From: Pomphorhynchus laevis | Lineage: Eukaryota > Acanthocephala > Palaeacanthocephala > Echinorhynchida > Pomphorhynchidae | Direction: 5' to 3' | Assembly (NCBI GenBank): GCA_012934845.2 | Contig: WNNJ02000718.1 | Location: forward strand, 1 to 64,000 | Length of the DNA stretch: 64,000 nucleotides | Shown: in pieces, positions 42,060 through 54,597 of the stretch | How positions within the stretch are numbered: position 1 is the stretch's first letter | How the letters are laid out: the number at the start of each line of letters is the position of its first letter | The notes under the pieces: generated by a model | What the model saw: the letters and a program-made list of their open reading frames with translations, nothing else | Told to the model about the DNA's origin: nothing | The model's database searches: none | Program-made: the position numbers and the translations under genes

Positions 42060-45010
42060 TACTTGAAATAATTCTAATAGCCCAGTATTATTACATACAG
42101 AGCATTAGCCACAAGGCTGTTTTGCTCGATCACGACAATAAAAATAAAGAAAAAAATGTCATTTATAGAACGCCTCGATTTGACGTACCACATCCTGCTT
42201 CATTAACCACTTCTTCAGCATTTTTCGAAAATCCAGAAAGCTCGCAGCATTCACAATGGAAGGGGGTAAATCATTCCATAAGTTACACGCTCGGTGAGAA
42301 AGTCGAATTTTTTTAGATAATTTTCCATGGTACAAAATATCTATACAAAAAGGATGTCCTCTCCTTTCTTGTCGACAATTTCTCCTAGTAACTTCAATGG
42401 GGAATCCTACATACTGATGTACAATACGATGCATAGAACACATGTCTAGGAACACGAGGCGACAAAATATGGAACTCAATTCAAGATAAAGAGCCGCTGC
42501 TCATTAGGGAGAGTCCTCTAGGAGATAAGCGTGTGACACTTTGTAGTATGCGTTCATACTTTGAGATTTCATCTTTCGTACATGGAAATACGACCGGTGC
42601 AGCATATCCGATCAATGGTTGAATCTTAGCCTTGTATAGTATGGCCTATGACTGAGGATTCGGTTCAGAGAAACAACTCGCAATTATATTCATCACCCGC
42701 CTAGCTGCGCTGCATACACGCATTGTATTCTCTCGCGTTTTAAGAGATCGGTGCACTGTGACGCCAAGGTCTTGAACATATTCAATTTCCACAATACAGT
42801 CACTTCCAATGTAATAGCTTGATTTTAAACTATTTTTCCGAAACGCAAGTGTACACACTTGGGTACATTTAATTGGATACCCGATAATTGAGACCAACCA
42901 TGTACTATATTTAGTGCTTTCTGCAAACACACAATATCTTCCATATCTGTAATGGTCCTTAATAATTTCAGGTCATCTGCAAAAGCAAATAACTCGCAAG
43001 ACTTTGATCTAACTAGCTCATCCAATAAGGTATTTATGAATATATTGAAGAGGACCGGACCCAAGACAGACCCTTAAGGTACACCAATAGATACTTTTCG
43101 AGGTGATTATACAGATTGACCTACGCGTACGCGAAAAAGGCGGTCACATAGAAAATTCTGAATCCAATCTATTAGCCATATATCGATTTGATACGATTGC
43201 AGAATGCCAAGCAACATCACGTGCGGAACACGATCAAATGCCTGACTAAAATCAAGGAAGATCGTATCCACAGCATAACCTCTAGAAGCATCACCAGTCC
43301 ATGCTCCCCTTGCACATAGACGATTGCTGAGACATGATTTCCCCTTACGGAAACAACGCTGACCTGAGTTGAGAAGTTTGTATTCTGAAAAGAAAAACGA
43401 TAACCTCCGGTTAATTATTCTCTCAAGTACTTTACCAATTATTGTACTTGTTAAACTGATTGGCCTAAAGTTTGACGGATCATGTTTGTCACCCTTTTTG
43501 AAAACAGGGATCACAAGATCCCTGTTTTTTAAGATCCGTTTTTTAAGAGCGTGTTTTTATATTGCTGGTAGGCACGAAGTTCGCAGGCTTAGCTCAAAGA
43601 GTGATGCGATGGGCTCAGCAATGATGTCGGATATAGATTTAAGGAGAAAAGGATGTATGTCATCTGGACCGGTGGCTGAAGAAATAGAAAGTGCAGATAG
43701 TTCTTGACGAACTTCTTCTGTTGACACAATGTAACTAATATTTGCATTACCATTAAAGGGTTAAAGCTACTACTAGCATAGCTATTAACAGGTGATAATA
43801 AAAATGTATCTACAAAGATTTAAGCCATTAAAAATTGCGTAATAGTATCTACACCACCATTGTGAAGTGAATTAATCGATGAATTAATGGCACCAACTCG
43901 CTTAATATGAGCCCAGAAGCGTTTGGGCCAGACCATATAATGTTTATGATGCTTTGTTCGTAATTTTTTCTTAGCAACCTTTAGACGAACAACTTGATTA
44001 TGAGAAAAGTTTTATGCAGTTCTTAAAGTAGGACACTTCCTGCTTAGCTTAAAAAGACGATTACGCTGTTTAATTGTATTTCGTTGCTCTTGATCAAACA
44101 AAGAAGGTATGCGGTACTTGCCTTTACGAACAAGTCGGAGAGGTGCAAACCAATCAGATAATTTTATTAATGCAGAGTGTAATATATTTCAACGCCTTTC
44201 AACATCATTGGTGTGATCAACAAATGTTAACAATAACGCAGCTTGTCTTAATTGAGCTATATTGACGAAATGTTAATGCCGTTTCATTATCGTGGGAGCG
44301 GCTTATGCGCTCCTACGATAATAGATATTTTTTGTTTCTCATCTAACAAAACTAAATAATAGACTGCAATGATCACTTATGCCAATAGGTGCTCTTTGAC
44401 GAATGTGAGATAAGTCAGTTAATGACTTAGAAAATACCAAATCAAGTAGCGGTTCATTAGTGTTCATTAACCTCGTTGAAGTAGAACAGTGTTGTTCTAG
44501 CATTAAATAATTAACTAAAAAGTGCCATAGTTCTGTGTTAGCTTTTGTTGCGCCATTCTTCAATGAGTAGGAATCCTCTGTATTTACACCCACCATATTA
44601 AAGCACCAACCACCAAGCAGTTCTTGGAAGTAGTGGAATTCTCTAGGATAGACATTAGTTTAGTATCTAATACGAAAGATTTAGGAGTTCGGTGAAATAC
44701 TCCAATTTAAAGACAGTCACGAACATGTCTAATCATGACCGATATGAATTAACGTGTAATTTTCTGATTTGCATGTATACATTCCCTTAAAACATAAAAT
44801 TGATTTCTTATGAACAGCGCTACACCGTCACCTTTTTGTATACTACGATCAGATCGAAATATTTGATATCCAGGAATTTGCACGATACAATCAGGTATGT
44901 CGCTATGCAACCATGTTTCAGAAATGGCGATTATATCTACGATTACTACGATTACAACGTTTACAATGATTACATCGATTACTTCAACGGAGTTAAAAAG
45001 TCTTGGTTAT
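42060..45010 (-). mobile_element. Fam-F non-LTR retrotransposon, broken
   Basis: Minus strand, 5' to 3': endonuclease start near 45000 (an ISETWLHSDI-like stretch), endonuclease end (44339-44596: LEQHCSTSTRLMN, LLDLVFSKSL, GISDHCSLL), linker (43800-44300), RT (43107-43514: VIPVFKKGDKHDPSNFRPIS, FLDFSQAFDRVPH; 42825-43064: GPVLFNIFINTLL, FAFADDLKLL), and C-terminus (42159-42479: FIDILYHGKLSKKIRL-like, LSHRACNLWNDLPPSIV). Frame breaks separate all parts. It ends head-to-head with the Fam-C element starting near 45030. Confidence 0.8.
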
Positions 45011-45029
45011 TAAAATTCTTACAATAAAA

Positions 45030-48000
45030 AACATACAATAATTGTTCAATTATATTTGAACAATCAAAGACGAATCAATAATCCTGACAATGTGTGCCAA
45101 GAAAAAAATGTATCAAGAGGTAGGCAAGCAAACTCAGGGGATACCGACAACAACAGGAAATTCGAGAGTGTACAAGTGGAATGTTCAACTAGCGGTTGTC
45201 AAATTTGGACATCGGTAACACAAATTTGTGATTTGGGTGATGATACCGGTGACGGGCCACCATTCTGTTGCGATTTTGTGCGGCGAAGCAAATCAATGTG
45301 TTGGTTTAACGTTTAAAGCAATTGGAAAATGTATTGCAGTGTGGCAGATTTTCTCAAGTTCCAAATGGATCTATCCCGGTAAACGCAGCTTCTACCGAAT
45401 GCGTATCAGCTGAATGCAACCTACACAAAGGTGCTACCTTGGCTAACATACCCAAATCAAGTCTGGTAGTAATAACAACCGGGTGGATAATGACGAACCG
45501 AACGTATCTGCTGTCCGCTCAGAAATGGCTCACAACTCGCAACTGCAAATATCGCGACGACGATCTTCAGTAATAATCGCACAACCTTAACATGAATCCA
45601 TAAAATCCTCAATAATGACGCCAGGTAACATTCAACGTGAAGCAGGCATGGCTAGGTCTGTACTTCTTAGACGTGTTTCAGAAGCAAATGTGTTAACTCT
45701 CAAGACACTCCATCACTTAATAGCATGGCATCTGCATATGACTCTCGTCAGGTACCTCAAAGAAGGGAAGACTTTCATAACCGTGAACAGTGTGTAATTA
45801 TTGCAAACGTAAAGGAATCTGTCGCTATAAATAACCAGGCACGATTAGATGACGGCTTGGGTCATTTACAATCCATTCTTTCGGTGGTATTGCATGAATG
45901 TCAAGACAAAGTTGTTAAGAGCATGAAGATAAAGGCCGCTTTTCGTCTCGGTAAGATAAGTAATGAGTTAAGACCCAGACTGCTCAAAGTGGTGTTCAAC
46001 TCTGCTGAAATTATTTACATAATCTTTAACGCCGCACATCGTTTGAAAGGGTCGAGTATACGTCTGATACGCGATCTGAGCATAGATGATCGATTACTTT
46101 TGAAAGAGGCTAAATCAGAGTTAGCATGTCGATTAGAGTTGGGTGAAAAAAAATTTGACAATACAAAATTTTCGAGTTGTGCGGAGGCGTCTACATATTC
46201 ATTGGAAGGGACTGTCAGATGTGCTCAATCCTGCAAACATTCTTACCACTTTGGCGCCCTCCGCCTAAGACGTGAAATATTCACTGTTTCACCTTGCCTC
46301 AATGTCGATCGGTGTATTCGTGAATTTCGAAAATCTCTTCGCGATTCTTCCTTCAAGTTGAGCACAAATAATGGTGGTTTAAAAATCATTTACTTGAATA
46401 TTCGTAGTCTACTTAATAAGTTAGATGAAATAAAATGTCTCTTTCAAGATATCGTACCAGATGTAGGTATTTTCACAGAATCTTGGCTTAGCTCGTCAAT
46501 AGCAGACGTATATATATTCATTGAGGGATACAGCATAAGTAGAAGTGATAGAACAGGCAAGATTGGAAAAGGTGTTATCGCGTATATCTCTAATAGGCCT
46601 CAATTCCGAGTAATTGAAACTCTTAGTGATGCTATTAACCATAATGAAGCATTGTGTATTAAGCTATATTGTCAACACCCAATAACATTATTGACTGTGT
46701 ATCGTTCTCCAAGATCAAACACAGATAGCATAGCTGCTTTAATGGAGAGAAGTAGTTATTGTGATAGATTTGTTGTACTCAAGGATTTCAACATGCCATC
46801 TGCCAATTGGGTTAATTACACTTCCAATGACTCGGATGTCGAGAGTTTGAAGCTACTTGGCTTAATAAACAGCTTGGCTCTTAAGCAACATGTCAGTCAG
46901 AGTACAAGATTTTCACTGGATTCACATTCACTTTTGGATTTATGCCTTAATGTACCATATGACATTCTCGATAGATTAAGCTATCTGGACCCAATAGGTC
47001 ATTCAGATCATGTGGTCATTTCGATTGGTCTGAGCGATGTCTACTCACATAGCGTAAATCCGACGTCGTCTGTAAACCCATTCAGAACTGACTTTGCTCT
47101 AGTAAATAAATATCTCGTTGGGGTAAAGTGGTTGGATGCTTTTGATGTTGGCGTCGAATATTCATGGCAGTTTTTCAGGGATACTCTGTACCACCTCCTT
47201 AATCGTTTCTCACCTCTTCAGGGTAAACACTGTTTGACATCGATCTCATCGCCTTGGTTTAATAGTGACATAAAACATGCTTTAAAGATGAGACGTAAGG
47301 TCTTTAATGACTATCGTAAAGACAGAGCTAATTTCAGCACTTATAAGAAATGGCGAAACCTCGTTACGTCTATGAAACGACCTGGTAGGAGATCTTTCGA
47401 AAACCAGCTAAGTATAAACTGTCACCGTGATCCCCGCTCTTTCTTTAGGTATGTGACTGCTAAGCATACGCGCTGTAAACCTATAAATTGCATACAGCGT
47501 GACTATGGGAAATTCTTTGCAGATATCAAATATGTTTGGAAATCATTTCCATTCTTTGAATCTTGACCATAAGGATGTGACAATGGGTGATCCGTGTACA
47601 TTTGAATCGCCCGGAGATGACACCAGAGACCTCTTCCGATGTGATGATGTTCTCCAAGAGCTTCGGAAACTTAAATGCAAAGCAGGTGCGGGTCCAGATG
47701 GCTTACCGCCCGTATATCTGCGCAACATCGCTGACATAATATGTCATCCGCTTTACAATATTTTTTCTGCGTCTGTTGCTTTTGGCGTTGTTCCTTCTTA
47801 TTAGCAGAATTCCATCATCTGTCCTATTTATAAGAAAGGGGATAGTTCGTCCATTGACAATTATAGGCCTATTAGTCTCACTTGCGTGTGTTGTCGTGTG
47901 CTAGAGAGATTGAATAAGCGACGAATATTAGAATTTCTAGATAGATTTCAAATTTTGAACCCAGCACAGCATGGCTTCCGAAATGATTATTCCACGACTA

Positions 48001-49245
48001 CTAATCTTGTACATGCACGTGAAAATTGGTATCACTATTATGATCAAGGTATACCAGTTAATGTCATTTTCTTTGATTTCTCAAAAGCGTTCGACTCAGT
48101 TAATCACACGCGTCTTATTGAGAAGTTGGAGCACATTCATCTTGATAAGAGGATCATAAACTGGATTCGTGTATTCCTTTCCAACCGACAAAGTGTCGTA
48201 CGAGTGAGTCGCTGTCGAGTTCATTTCCAGTGTTGTTAGATGTTCCACAGGGAAGTGTATTGGGTCCCATCTTATTCAGTCTTTATATCAACGATTTGAT
48301 ACCAAATATCAGTTCATTCAGTTTATTATATGCAGATGATCTTAAAGTTTGGCGACCTATTATTTCCGATCTTGATAAACAGCATTTACAAAGCGACGTC
48401 GACGTTATATCCAATTGGTCTAAACGAAATCACTTGAGGATCAATTCCGCTAAATGTACATGTATGCGTATATCACGAAGATCATGTGATCATCTTGGAG
48501 GTGAGTACCAGTTTGGTTCAATTAGTATCGAAAGAACCTACTCATATAAAGATTTGTGAGTTTGGGTTTGTGCTGACTTATCCACTCGAAAGCATTTAGA
48601 CTACGTGTGTTGCATCACAAAACGCTTAATATGACATACTCGTCGAGCTCTGATAGGCATAGATCCGTTATGTTACCATACCTTAGCAAATGCGTTTTTT
48701 TGAGCCATATCTTATACGCATCGCCAGCTTGTTATCCCGAAACTACTTATGAGCGTCGTGCATTGGAGAAAGTGTTCAGATCAACAACTAAATTAGTCTC
48801 AGGGCTGCATATTTTTGGCTACGGGAAACGCCTCCAGATATTAAATATGCTTTTGTCTGCGATATATCCGTGACAAGCGAGATCTCTCTCTTGTTTGGAA
48901 AAGTCTGCACACTAAAGATCATCCACTGTCACATCTACTGCAACTGAGAGGTCAACCTTCTCTTCGCGGACACCCCCTGATGCTGAAAACACAAAGGTAC
49001 ATGCATGCAGTTTCCTGCTTTGCCAAGCGAGTCGTACGATCTTGGAATTCGCTTCAGAGTGCGACCGTTTTGTCGTCTACTGCTTCAAGTTTTTGCGCCC
49101 TACTGGATGATGACCCTTCCTTCTCAAGACAACGGTGGGATTTTCAGTAGTTCATCTGATGAGGGAGGGACAAAACGACTCTTTTTCTTTCTATTTCTTG
49201 TAAAGCAACTTGTAAAGAGCCTCGGCTCAATTTGTTGTCAATTAA
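45030..49245 (+). mobile_element. Fam-C non-LTR retrotransposon, near full length
   Basis: Parts in order: ORF1 zinc motif (45056-45316: VQVECSTSGCQIWTSV, then C-C-x-F region), ORF1 fold plus endonuclease in one open frame (45725-47566), RT in pieces (47499-47804 with AGPDGLPPVYLR; 47886-48239 with FFDFSKAFDSVNH; 48230-48559 with [17 protein letters not shown] and LYADDLKVWRP), C-terminus (48607-49150 with YASPACYPETTYERRA), and 3' UTR to 49245. A TAG at 48238 and frameshifts near 47810, 48560 and 48860 break the RT. Nearly identical to 53139-54337 (minus). Confidence 0.85.
45725..47566 (+). CDS. ORF1-like domain joined to APE endonuclease (Fam-C)
   Basis: 613 codons without a stop. Residues ~15-150 form an ORF1 C-terminal-type domain (CVIIANVKESVAINNQARLD, AAFRLGK, LLKVVFNSA, SSIRLIRDLSIDDRLLLKEA). 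Residues ~215-445 form the apurinic endonuclease: YLNIRSLLNKLDEIK, FTESWLSSS, RSDRTGKIGKGVIAYIS, DFNMPSANW in place of GDFN, and the closing GHSDHVVIS. Residues ~510-600 are the linker to RT (SSPWFNSDIKHALKMRRK). Endonuclease residues look largely conserved, with 'LKDFN' where 'GDFN' is usual. Having ORF1 and endonuclease in one frame is unusual; it may reflect loss of the stop between ORF1 and ORF2 or a true single-ORF design. Confidence 0.75.
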   Translation: MASAYDSRQVPQRREDFHNREQCVIIANVKESVAINNQARLDDGLGHLQSILSVVLHECQDKVVKSMKIKAAFRLGKISNELRPRLLKVVFNSAEIIYIIFNAAHRLKGSSIRLIRDLSIDDRLLLKEAKSELACRLELGEKKFDNTKFSSCAEASTYSLEGTVRCAQSCKHSYHFGALRLRREIFTVSPCLNVDRCIREFRKSLRDSSFKLSTNNGGLKIIYLNIRSLLNKLDEIKCLFQDIVPDVGIFTESWLSSSIADVYIFIEGYSISRSDRTGKIGKGVIAYISNRPQFRVIETLSDAINHNEALCIKLYCQHPITLLTVYRSPRSNTDSIAALMERSSYCDRFVVLKDFNMPSANWVNYTSNDSDVESLKLLGLINSLALKQHVSQSTRFSLDSHSLLDLCLNVPYDILDRLSYLDPIGHSDHVVISIGLSDVYSHSVNPTSSVNPFRTDFALVNKYLVGVKWLDAFDVGVEYSWQFFRDTLYHLLNRFSPLQGKHCLTSISSPWFNSDIKHALKMRRKVFNDYRKDRANFSTYKKWRNLVTSMKRPGRRSFENQLSINCHRDPRSFFRYVTAKHTRCKPINCIQRDYGKFFADIKYVWKSFPFFES

Positions 49246-49322
49246 TTTTATTTTATTTTAAAAAAATTTATTAATCACAAAAGTTTACCATTATTTTGAA
49301 GTCAGTGTCAATATTGTAACCT

Positions 49323-51530
49323 TCAATTTGTTTTGTAGCCACGATAAGCTACTAAAGCCACTTTTGCAATGGTGAAAGATAGGGCGGCTCTTATGTGTGT
49401 GATTGTGTCGCTGTAACTTACCTTATAACGATCCGCCTTTCTGCTTGCGAGGTGTTTTAAAGTGGTACTGGCCTTTGGTCCTATTCCACCGCAAGTTGAA
49501 AATATTAATGGGGTAAATATTCCACCGTCTATCTCATGTATTCGCTCCGCATATTTTGCGTTTTTGCGTGTTTCGTGATACGTGAAAGCACTTGAAGGAC
49601 CAAGAGAGTATGACGGTGCATGGTTATTAAATACACATATGTCGTAGAACGATCGCTCCATCATAATTCCGCTGGTTCCTGTGGATGATAAATCGAGTCT
49701 CGCTGAGTGATCTCGTGTTGTGCTAGAATTTTCGAATGTGACTGAGTCAGGAACTGGTTGAAGTACGCACTCAACTTCGACTATTCCTTCTGCTTCCCTC
49801 ACTATATCTGCCATAAAATCTCGCACGACATTGTGCGTTACAATAGGGACGCCCCCACTTTGCAGGATAACACATGTTGTGTACTACAAGGGCATCCACA
49901 TGCACAAATACTCCTAGTATTTTGAGGTGTCCAACCATAGCGAACCGCCAACGCGTACTGAAAATCTTTGTGGTTAAGATAGCAAGAATCGCGGGCATAT
50001 AGTTTTGTTGTAAGCCACGCAGATGCCCCTACGATCGAATTGTTTTCCATTATTTGCTTTGACGTAGTGTCTAATATATCAACTATTTGATTTTTCGTAT
50101 TTTCAAGTCTCTCTTTATTTTCTCGTTCTATTTGACCCGAAGTTACCTTCTGAATGTTTATTACCTCATTTATCGGTAAGTCAAGTTGAAAGGTTTCACA
50201 CATTTTTATAGAATTTAAATAGTGATCAGTCGAGTTTACCACGGGATCATCTACACCTAATCCTCCTAATCTGGCAGGTAGTGAGTGATACGTGATATAA
50301 ATACGCTTAAATTAATCACACCCAATATCTTAGGGAGTAATTTATTCTCCATTATTAATTTTAAAGACTCGTACAAATTCGATGGTACACGTTCTATGTA
50401 TAAACGACCATTTAAATTTAAGTGACTTTGTGAGAAGGCAGTAAGCTACATGAGAATCTGTATCAGCTATGAGGCACAATTTTTTTAAGATGAGGCACCA
50501 ATCACTAATCATATGTTCTACCTTTGATAACATGTACGCTTCGGTGCCAACCCAACTCCCTAGTAAGCGAATCACGTCGGTCGTAGCATTAACTTTATGA
50601 GATTCAAATAAGAGCATTTCCTCTGTATTAAAGTTCTCATGTACTAGTAAGTTGCACTTTGCAGGATTAACATAATACCCAAAATTCGGTCCAGATGCGA
50701 GCAAAATTTCCCACGCTAAACTCAACTGGGGTATTGTTCTACAAAGCATGCGTCATCGGCATACCATCGCTGATGAATTCCAGGTATGGCTTCTATTATT
50801 TTTCGAATAAGTGGTAAGGTAGCAGTTGCAAAAGCCGACATTGCTAGAGGGTCACCTTGGGTGAACCCTTCGGTAGAATAGATTAACTCACGATCAACGC
50901 ATAAGCAAGATGGCTCTAAGTACTCATTTCTTCATATTTGCGACATAGATGGGCAAACCTGATCTATATTTTTCAATGCTAATTGTCGATTTACAAAATT
51001 GAAAGCATTTTTGTCATCTATACTCAATACAGCCACCTCTGTTTATTCATTAAATAATCTTCTCATGGAATGCACTACAAATTCCGCTTCACACCTTTGC
51101 CCTGCACATATTTGTTCACTTCCAGAAACAGACATAAGATCACTTTGAATAATTCAATTAATTAGCTTTACTGTAATACGACGCAATATATCTCCTATAC
51201 CAATTGGTCTAACACCGGGATTTTTATCTAACGGGATTAAGGGGGACGCGGTTAGCGCTTCTAAAAAGGAGGGGTGTATTTCTTCGGTTGCAATCTTTAT
51301 AGTCATTGCAGCCACGATATCTGCAAGTCTTTTTGATTCATAACCAAAGTTATTAACAAAGCATTTCCACATTTCAGCATTTACTCCAGATGGCCCTGCC
51401 GACCCTTGTACCGTTTTAGAGACCTTAATAACATCCTCACCACTCATATTTAAAAATTTCACACTGTGATTAGTAGCGCATCCTTCAAGATGGAATCGAA
51501 TGATCTCACTTGAAATTAATAGACCGGGCG
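49323..51530 (-). mobile_element. REL-2 retroelement, broken
   Basis: Minus strand: VQGSAGPSGVNAEMWKCFV and LIPLDKNPGVRPIGIGDILR (51154-51462), RT core around 50750-51150 in several frames (the QGDP/FATATLPL region near 50830 and a YADDA region near 50750 lie between frames), then FGYYVNPAKCNLLV and LLGSWVGTEAYM (50342-50749), a Cys cluster C-A-C-G-C (49838-50242: YGWTPQNTRSICACGC), and a C-terminal nuclease-like part (49323-49826: ARLDLSS, SFYDICVFNNHAPSY, FTPLIFSTCGGIGPKAS). 'D ... F-Y-D-I-x-V' resembles a PD-(D/E)XK core. Clade unassigned; distinct from REL-1. At least three frame breaks. Confidence 0.7.
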
Positions 51531-51780
51531 GTGGATGTATAAATATAATTTATACATTAAAAATGGAGAAATTAAATTATAATTTCTCTATAAACTAATC
51601 CTCCTTTCGAGTGTTTTGCTCAACAATGATATCTTTTTTGAATTCATTTTCTGTAGGAGCAACTGACAAATAACAGTAAGTACTGTCAAAGATGGAGTGC
51701 CATCGGCTGTGCTATCATCAAAATGTTCTACTAGATCGGCAATTAACCCTACAAAATCATTGCTGGCATTACATTTTTTT
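51531..51780 (-). other. Unrecognised open segment
   Basis: Minus strand reads NDFVGLIADLVEHFDDSTAD and onward to a stop near 51590. Could be REL-2 upstream sequence or other; not recognised. Confidence 0.3.
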
Positions 51781-53012
51781 ATTGTTATTATTCCAATACA
51801 TACCAAAGCCAAAAGGCTATTCAGGCAGAGTCCAAATAAAAAAAATAAAAAAAGCAAATGGCCAGTCAACGTAGCTAATTAGGGTATTCCAGTGGTAGTG
51901 TTGAATGGCGGCATTGTTCATGTATCCATTTGTAGCATCGTGATTTAAACGTTCTCAAACTGGGGGCTGCAACGACTTCCTCAGGCAACGAATTCCACAT
52001 GTTAATTCCTCTCCTTGAGAGTCTATACACTTTTGGTAATCTGCCAAATCTAAATTTATACAAAACTCTGCTATGTCCCCGCAACTGATCTACCCGCCTA
52101 GTGATTACATCGGTGGGATAACCTATCACATCATTCGACATATGCCATAGACATAGCATTTCCAAGGATATGAACCTCTCACGTACCGACAACATCCCAA
52201 TACGACTTAGACGTACATAATAGTCAATACCACTTAAGCCAATACAGAGCCTCAATCCGCGCCTAAGAATATACTCCAGGTCTAATAGTTCTTGCTTAGT
52301 GACAGGGAAACAAGCCTGAATGCAGTACTCCAAGTGTGGCCTGATGATGGAGATGAATAACCTCTTGAAAATATGACAGCTTAATCTGAGGAATGCATTT
52401 TTAATACAATATAACGCCCTAGTAGCTTTACCTAGAAAGAAGTCGGTGTTCAACTTTGTTTTCAAGGATCTATGGACAATAATCCCTAAATCCTTATGAT
52501 GAGACACTTCCTTTAAGACCATATCTCCAATAAAGTACCTTAGAGTTTCAATAGGGCGACCTAGTTGCATGAGAACACATTTATCAACATTCAACCGTAG
52601 TCCGGTAGAATCGCACCACTTGATCAGGGAGTTTAGATCATTTTGTAACGATACTCGATCAGCAGGACTTCTAATGATCGACCAAATCTTTAGATCGTCT
52701 GCAAACGCTAGATGAGAGCATGATAAGCGGAGTAGCAGATCATTAATGAAGATTATAAAGAGCAGTGGGCCAAGGACTGATCCCTGCGGTACGCCAGAAT
52801 TAATATTTACCGAATAAGAAAACACACCCCACACACAAACTCGGAAAGACCTATTCGATAGAAATTCCCTGACCCACTCACAAATATATGAATGAAGTCC
52901 ATAGTGATACAGTAAAGACACTATGCCGTCGTGTGGTACCCTATTAAAAGCTTTTGAAAAAATCAAGGAATACTGTATGAACCTGAAACCCAGCCCCCAG
53001 AGCATCAGCCCA
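51781..53012 (-). mobile_element. Fam-D retrotransposon, 5'-truncated, long open RT
   Basis: Minus-strand copy nearly identical to the matching part of 61060-64000. The frame is open from the truncation (near 53010) to the natural stop at 51875: [52 protein letters not shown] with catalytic ADD, LNVDKCVLMQLG, HHKDLGIIVHRSLKTKL, RGHSRVLYKF, WNSLPEEVVAAPSL. One extra base near 52965 shifts the frame just before FSKAF. The tail ends at TTGGTATGTATTGGAATAAT. The open frame above 53012 belongs to other sequence and is accidental. Confidence 0.9.
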
Positions 53013-53138
53013 TAAGAATAGAATTCATGAGAATAGAATTTAGGTATAAAGAATAGATTTGGTCGCCGTAAAATAACTTTTTCGTAAATGTCCTGCAGAG
53101 ATAGTCGTTTTCTATGAGTGGAAACCTGCTTCGGATCA

Positions 53139-54337
53139 TTATTATTAATTGACAACAAATTGAGCCGAGGCTCTTTACAAGTTGCTTCACAAAATAAAGA
53201 GAATAAAAAGAAAAAGAGTCGTTTTGTCCCTCCCTCATCAGATGAACTACTGAAAATCCCACCGTTGTCTTGAGAAGGAAGGGTCATCATCCAGTAGGGC
53301 GCAAAAACTTGAAGCAGTAGACGACAAAACGGTAGCGCTCTGATGCGAATTCCAAGATCGTACGACTCGCTTGGCAAAGCAGGAAACTGCATGCATGTAC
53401 CTTTGTGTTTTCAGCATCAGGGGGTGTCCGCGAAGAGAAGGTTGACCTCTCAGTTGCAGTAGATGTGACAGTGGATGATCTTTAGTGTGCAGACTTTTCC
53501 AAACAAGAGAGAGATCTCGCTTGTCACGGATATATCGCAGACAAGGCATATTTAATATCTGGAGGCGTTTCCCGTAGCCAAAAATATGCAGCCCTGAGAC
53601 TAATTTAGTTGTTGATCTGAACACTTTCTCCAATGCACGACGCTCATAAGTAGTTTCGGGATAACAAGCTGGCGATGCGTATAAGATATGGCTCAAGAAA
53701 AACGCATTTGCTAAGGTATGGTAACATAACGGATCTATGCCTATCAGAGCTCGACGAGTATGTCATATTAAGCGTTTTGTGATGCAACACACGTAGTCTA
53801 AATGCTTTCGAGTGGATATGTCAGCACAAACCCAAACCCCCAAATCTTTATATGAGTAGTTTCTTTCGATACTAATTGAACCAAGCTGGTACTCACGTCC
53901 AAGATGATCACATGATCTTTGTGATATACGCATACATGTACATTTAGCGGAATTGATCCTCAAGTGATTTCGTTTAGACCAATTGGATATAGCGTCGACG
54001 TCGCTTTGTAAATGCTGTTTATCAAGATCGGAAATAATAGGTCGCCAAACTTTAAGATCATCTGCATATAATAAACTGAATGAACTGATATTTGGTATCA
54101 AATCGTTGATATAAAAACTGAATAAGATGGGACCTAATACACTTCCATGTGGAACATCTAACAACACTGGAAATTGACCCGACAGCGACTCACTTACTCG
54201 TACGACACTTTATCGGTTGGAAAGGAATACACGAATCCAGTTTATGATCCTCTTATCAAGATGAATGTGCTCCAACTTCTCAATAAGACGCGTGTGATTA
54301 ACTGAGTCGAACGCTGTTGAGAAATCAAATACTCTGA
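53139..54337 (-). mobile_element. Fam-C retrotransposon, 5'-truncated copy
   Basis: Near-identical, inverted relative of 48080-49245. Starts within the FFDFS motif and runs through a damaged LLDVPHGSVLGPILFSFYIN, LYADDLKVWRPIISDLDKQH (53763-54167), SHILYASPACYPETTYERRA (53247-53696), and 3' UTR with ATTAATAATAATG tail near 53139. A TAA-bearing frameshift separates the two open parts. Confidence 0.9.
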
Positions 54338-54381
54338 TTTATGAATAATTGATTTGATTTAAATTCGTGAATTTTCATTAA

Positions 54382-54597
54382 ATGCAGCCCTGAGACTAAT
54401 TTAGTTGTTGATCTGAACGCTTTCTCCAATGCACGACGCTAATAAGTAGTTTCGAGATAACAAGCTGGCGATGCGTATAAGATATGGCTCAAGAAAAACG
54501 CAATTGCTAAGGTATGGTAACATAACGGATCTATGCCTATCAGAGCTCGACGAGTATGTCCTATTAAGCGTTTTGTGATGCAACACACGTAGTCTGA
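54382..54597 (-). repeat. Local duplication of a Fam-C segment
   Basis: Matches 53585-53800 at nearly every base, with about one indel, same orientation, 797 bp apart. A segmental duplication rather than a separate retrotransposition, since it has neither end of the element. Confidence 0.85.

Noticed and set aside
53005-53392. Apparent N-terminal extension of the Fam-D RT frame ending at 51875
   Set aside because: The extra codons come from the wrong frame of the neighbouring Fam-C tail and spacer; Fam-D homology begins at about 53012.
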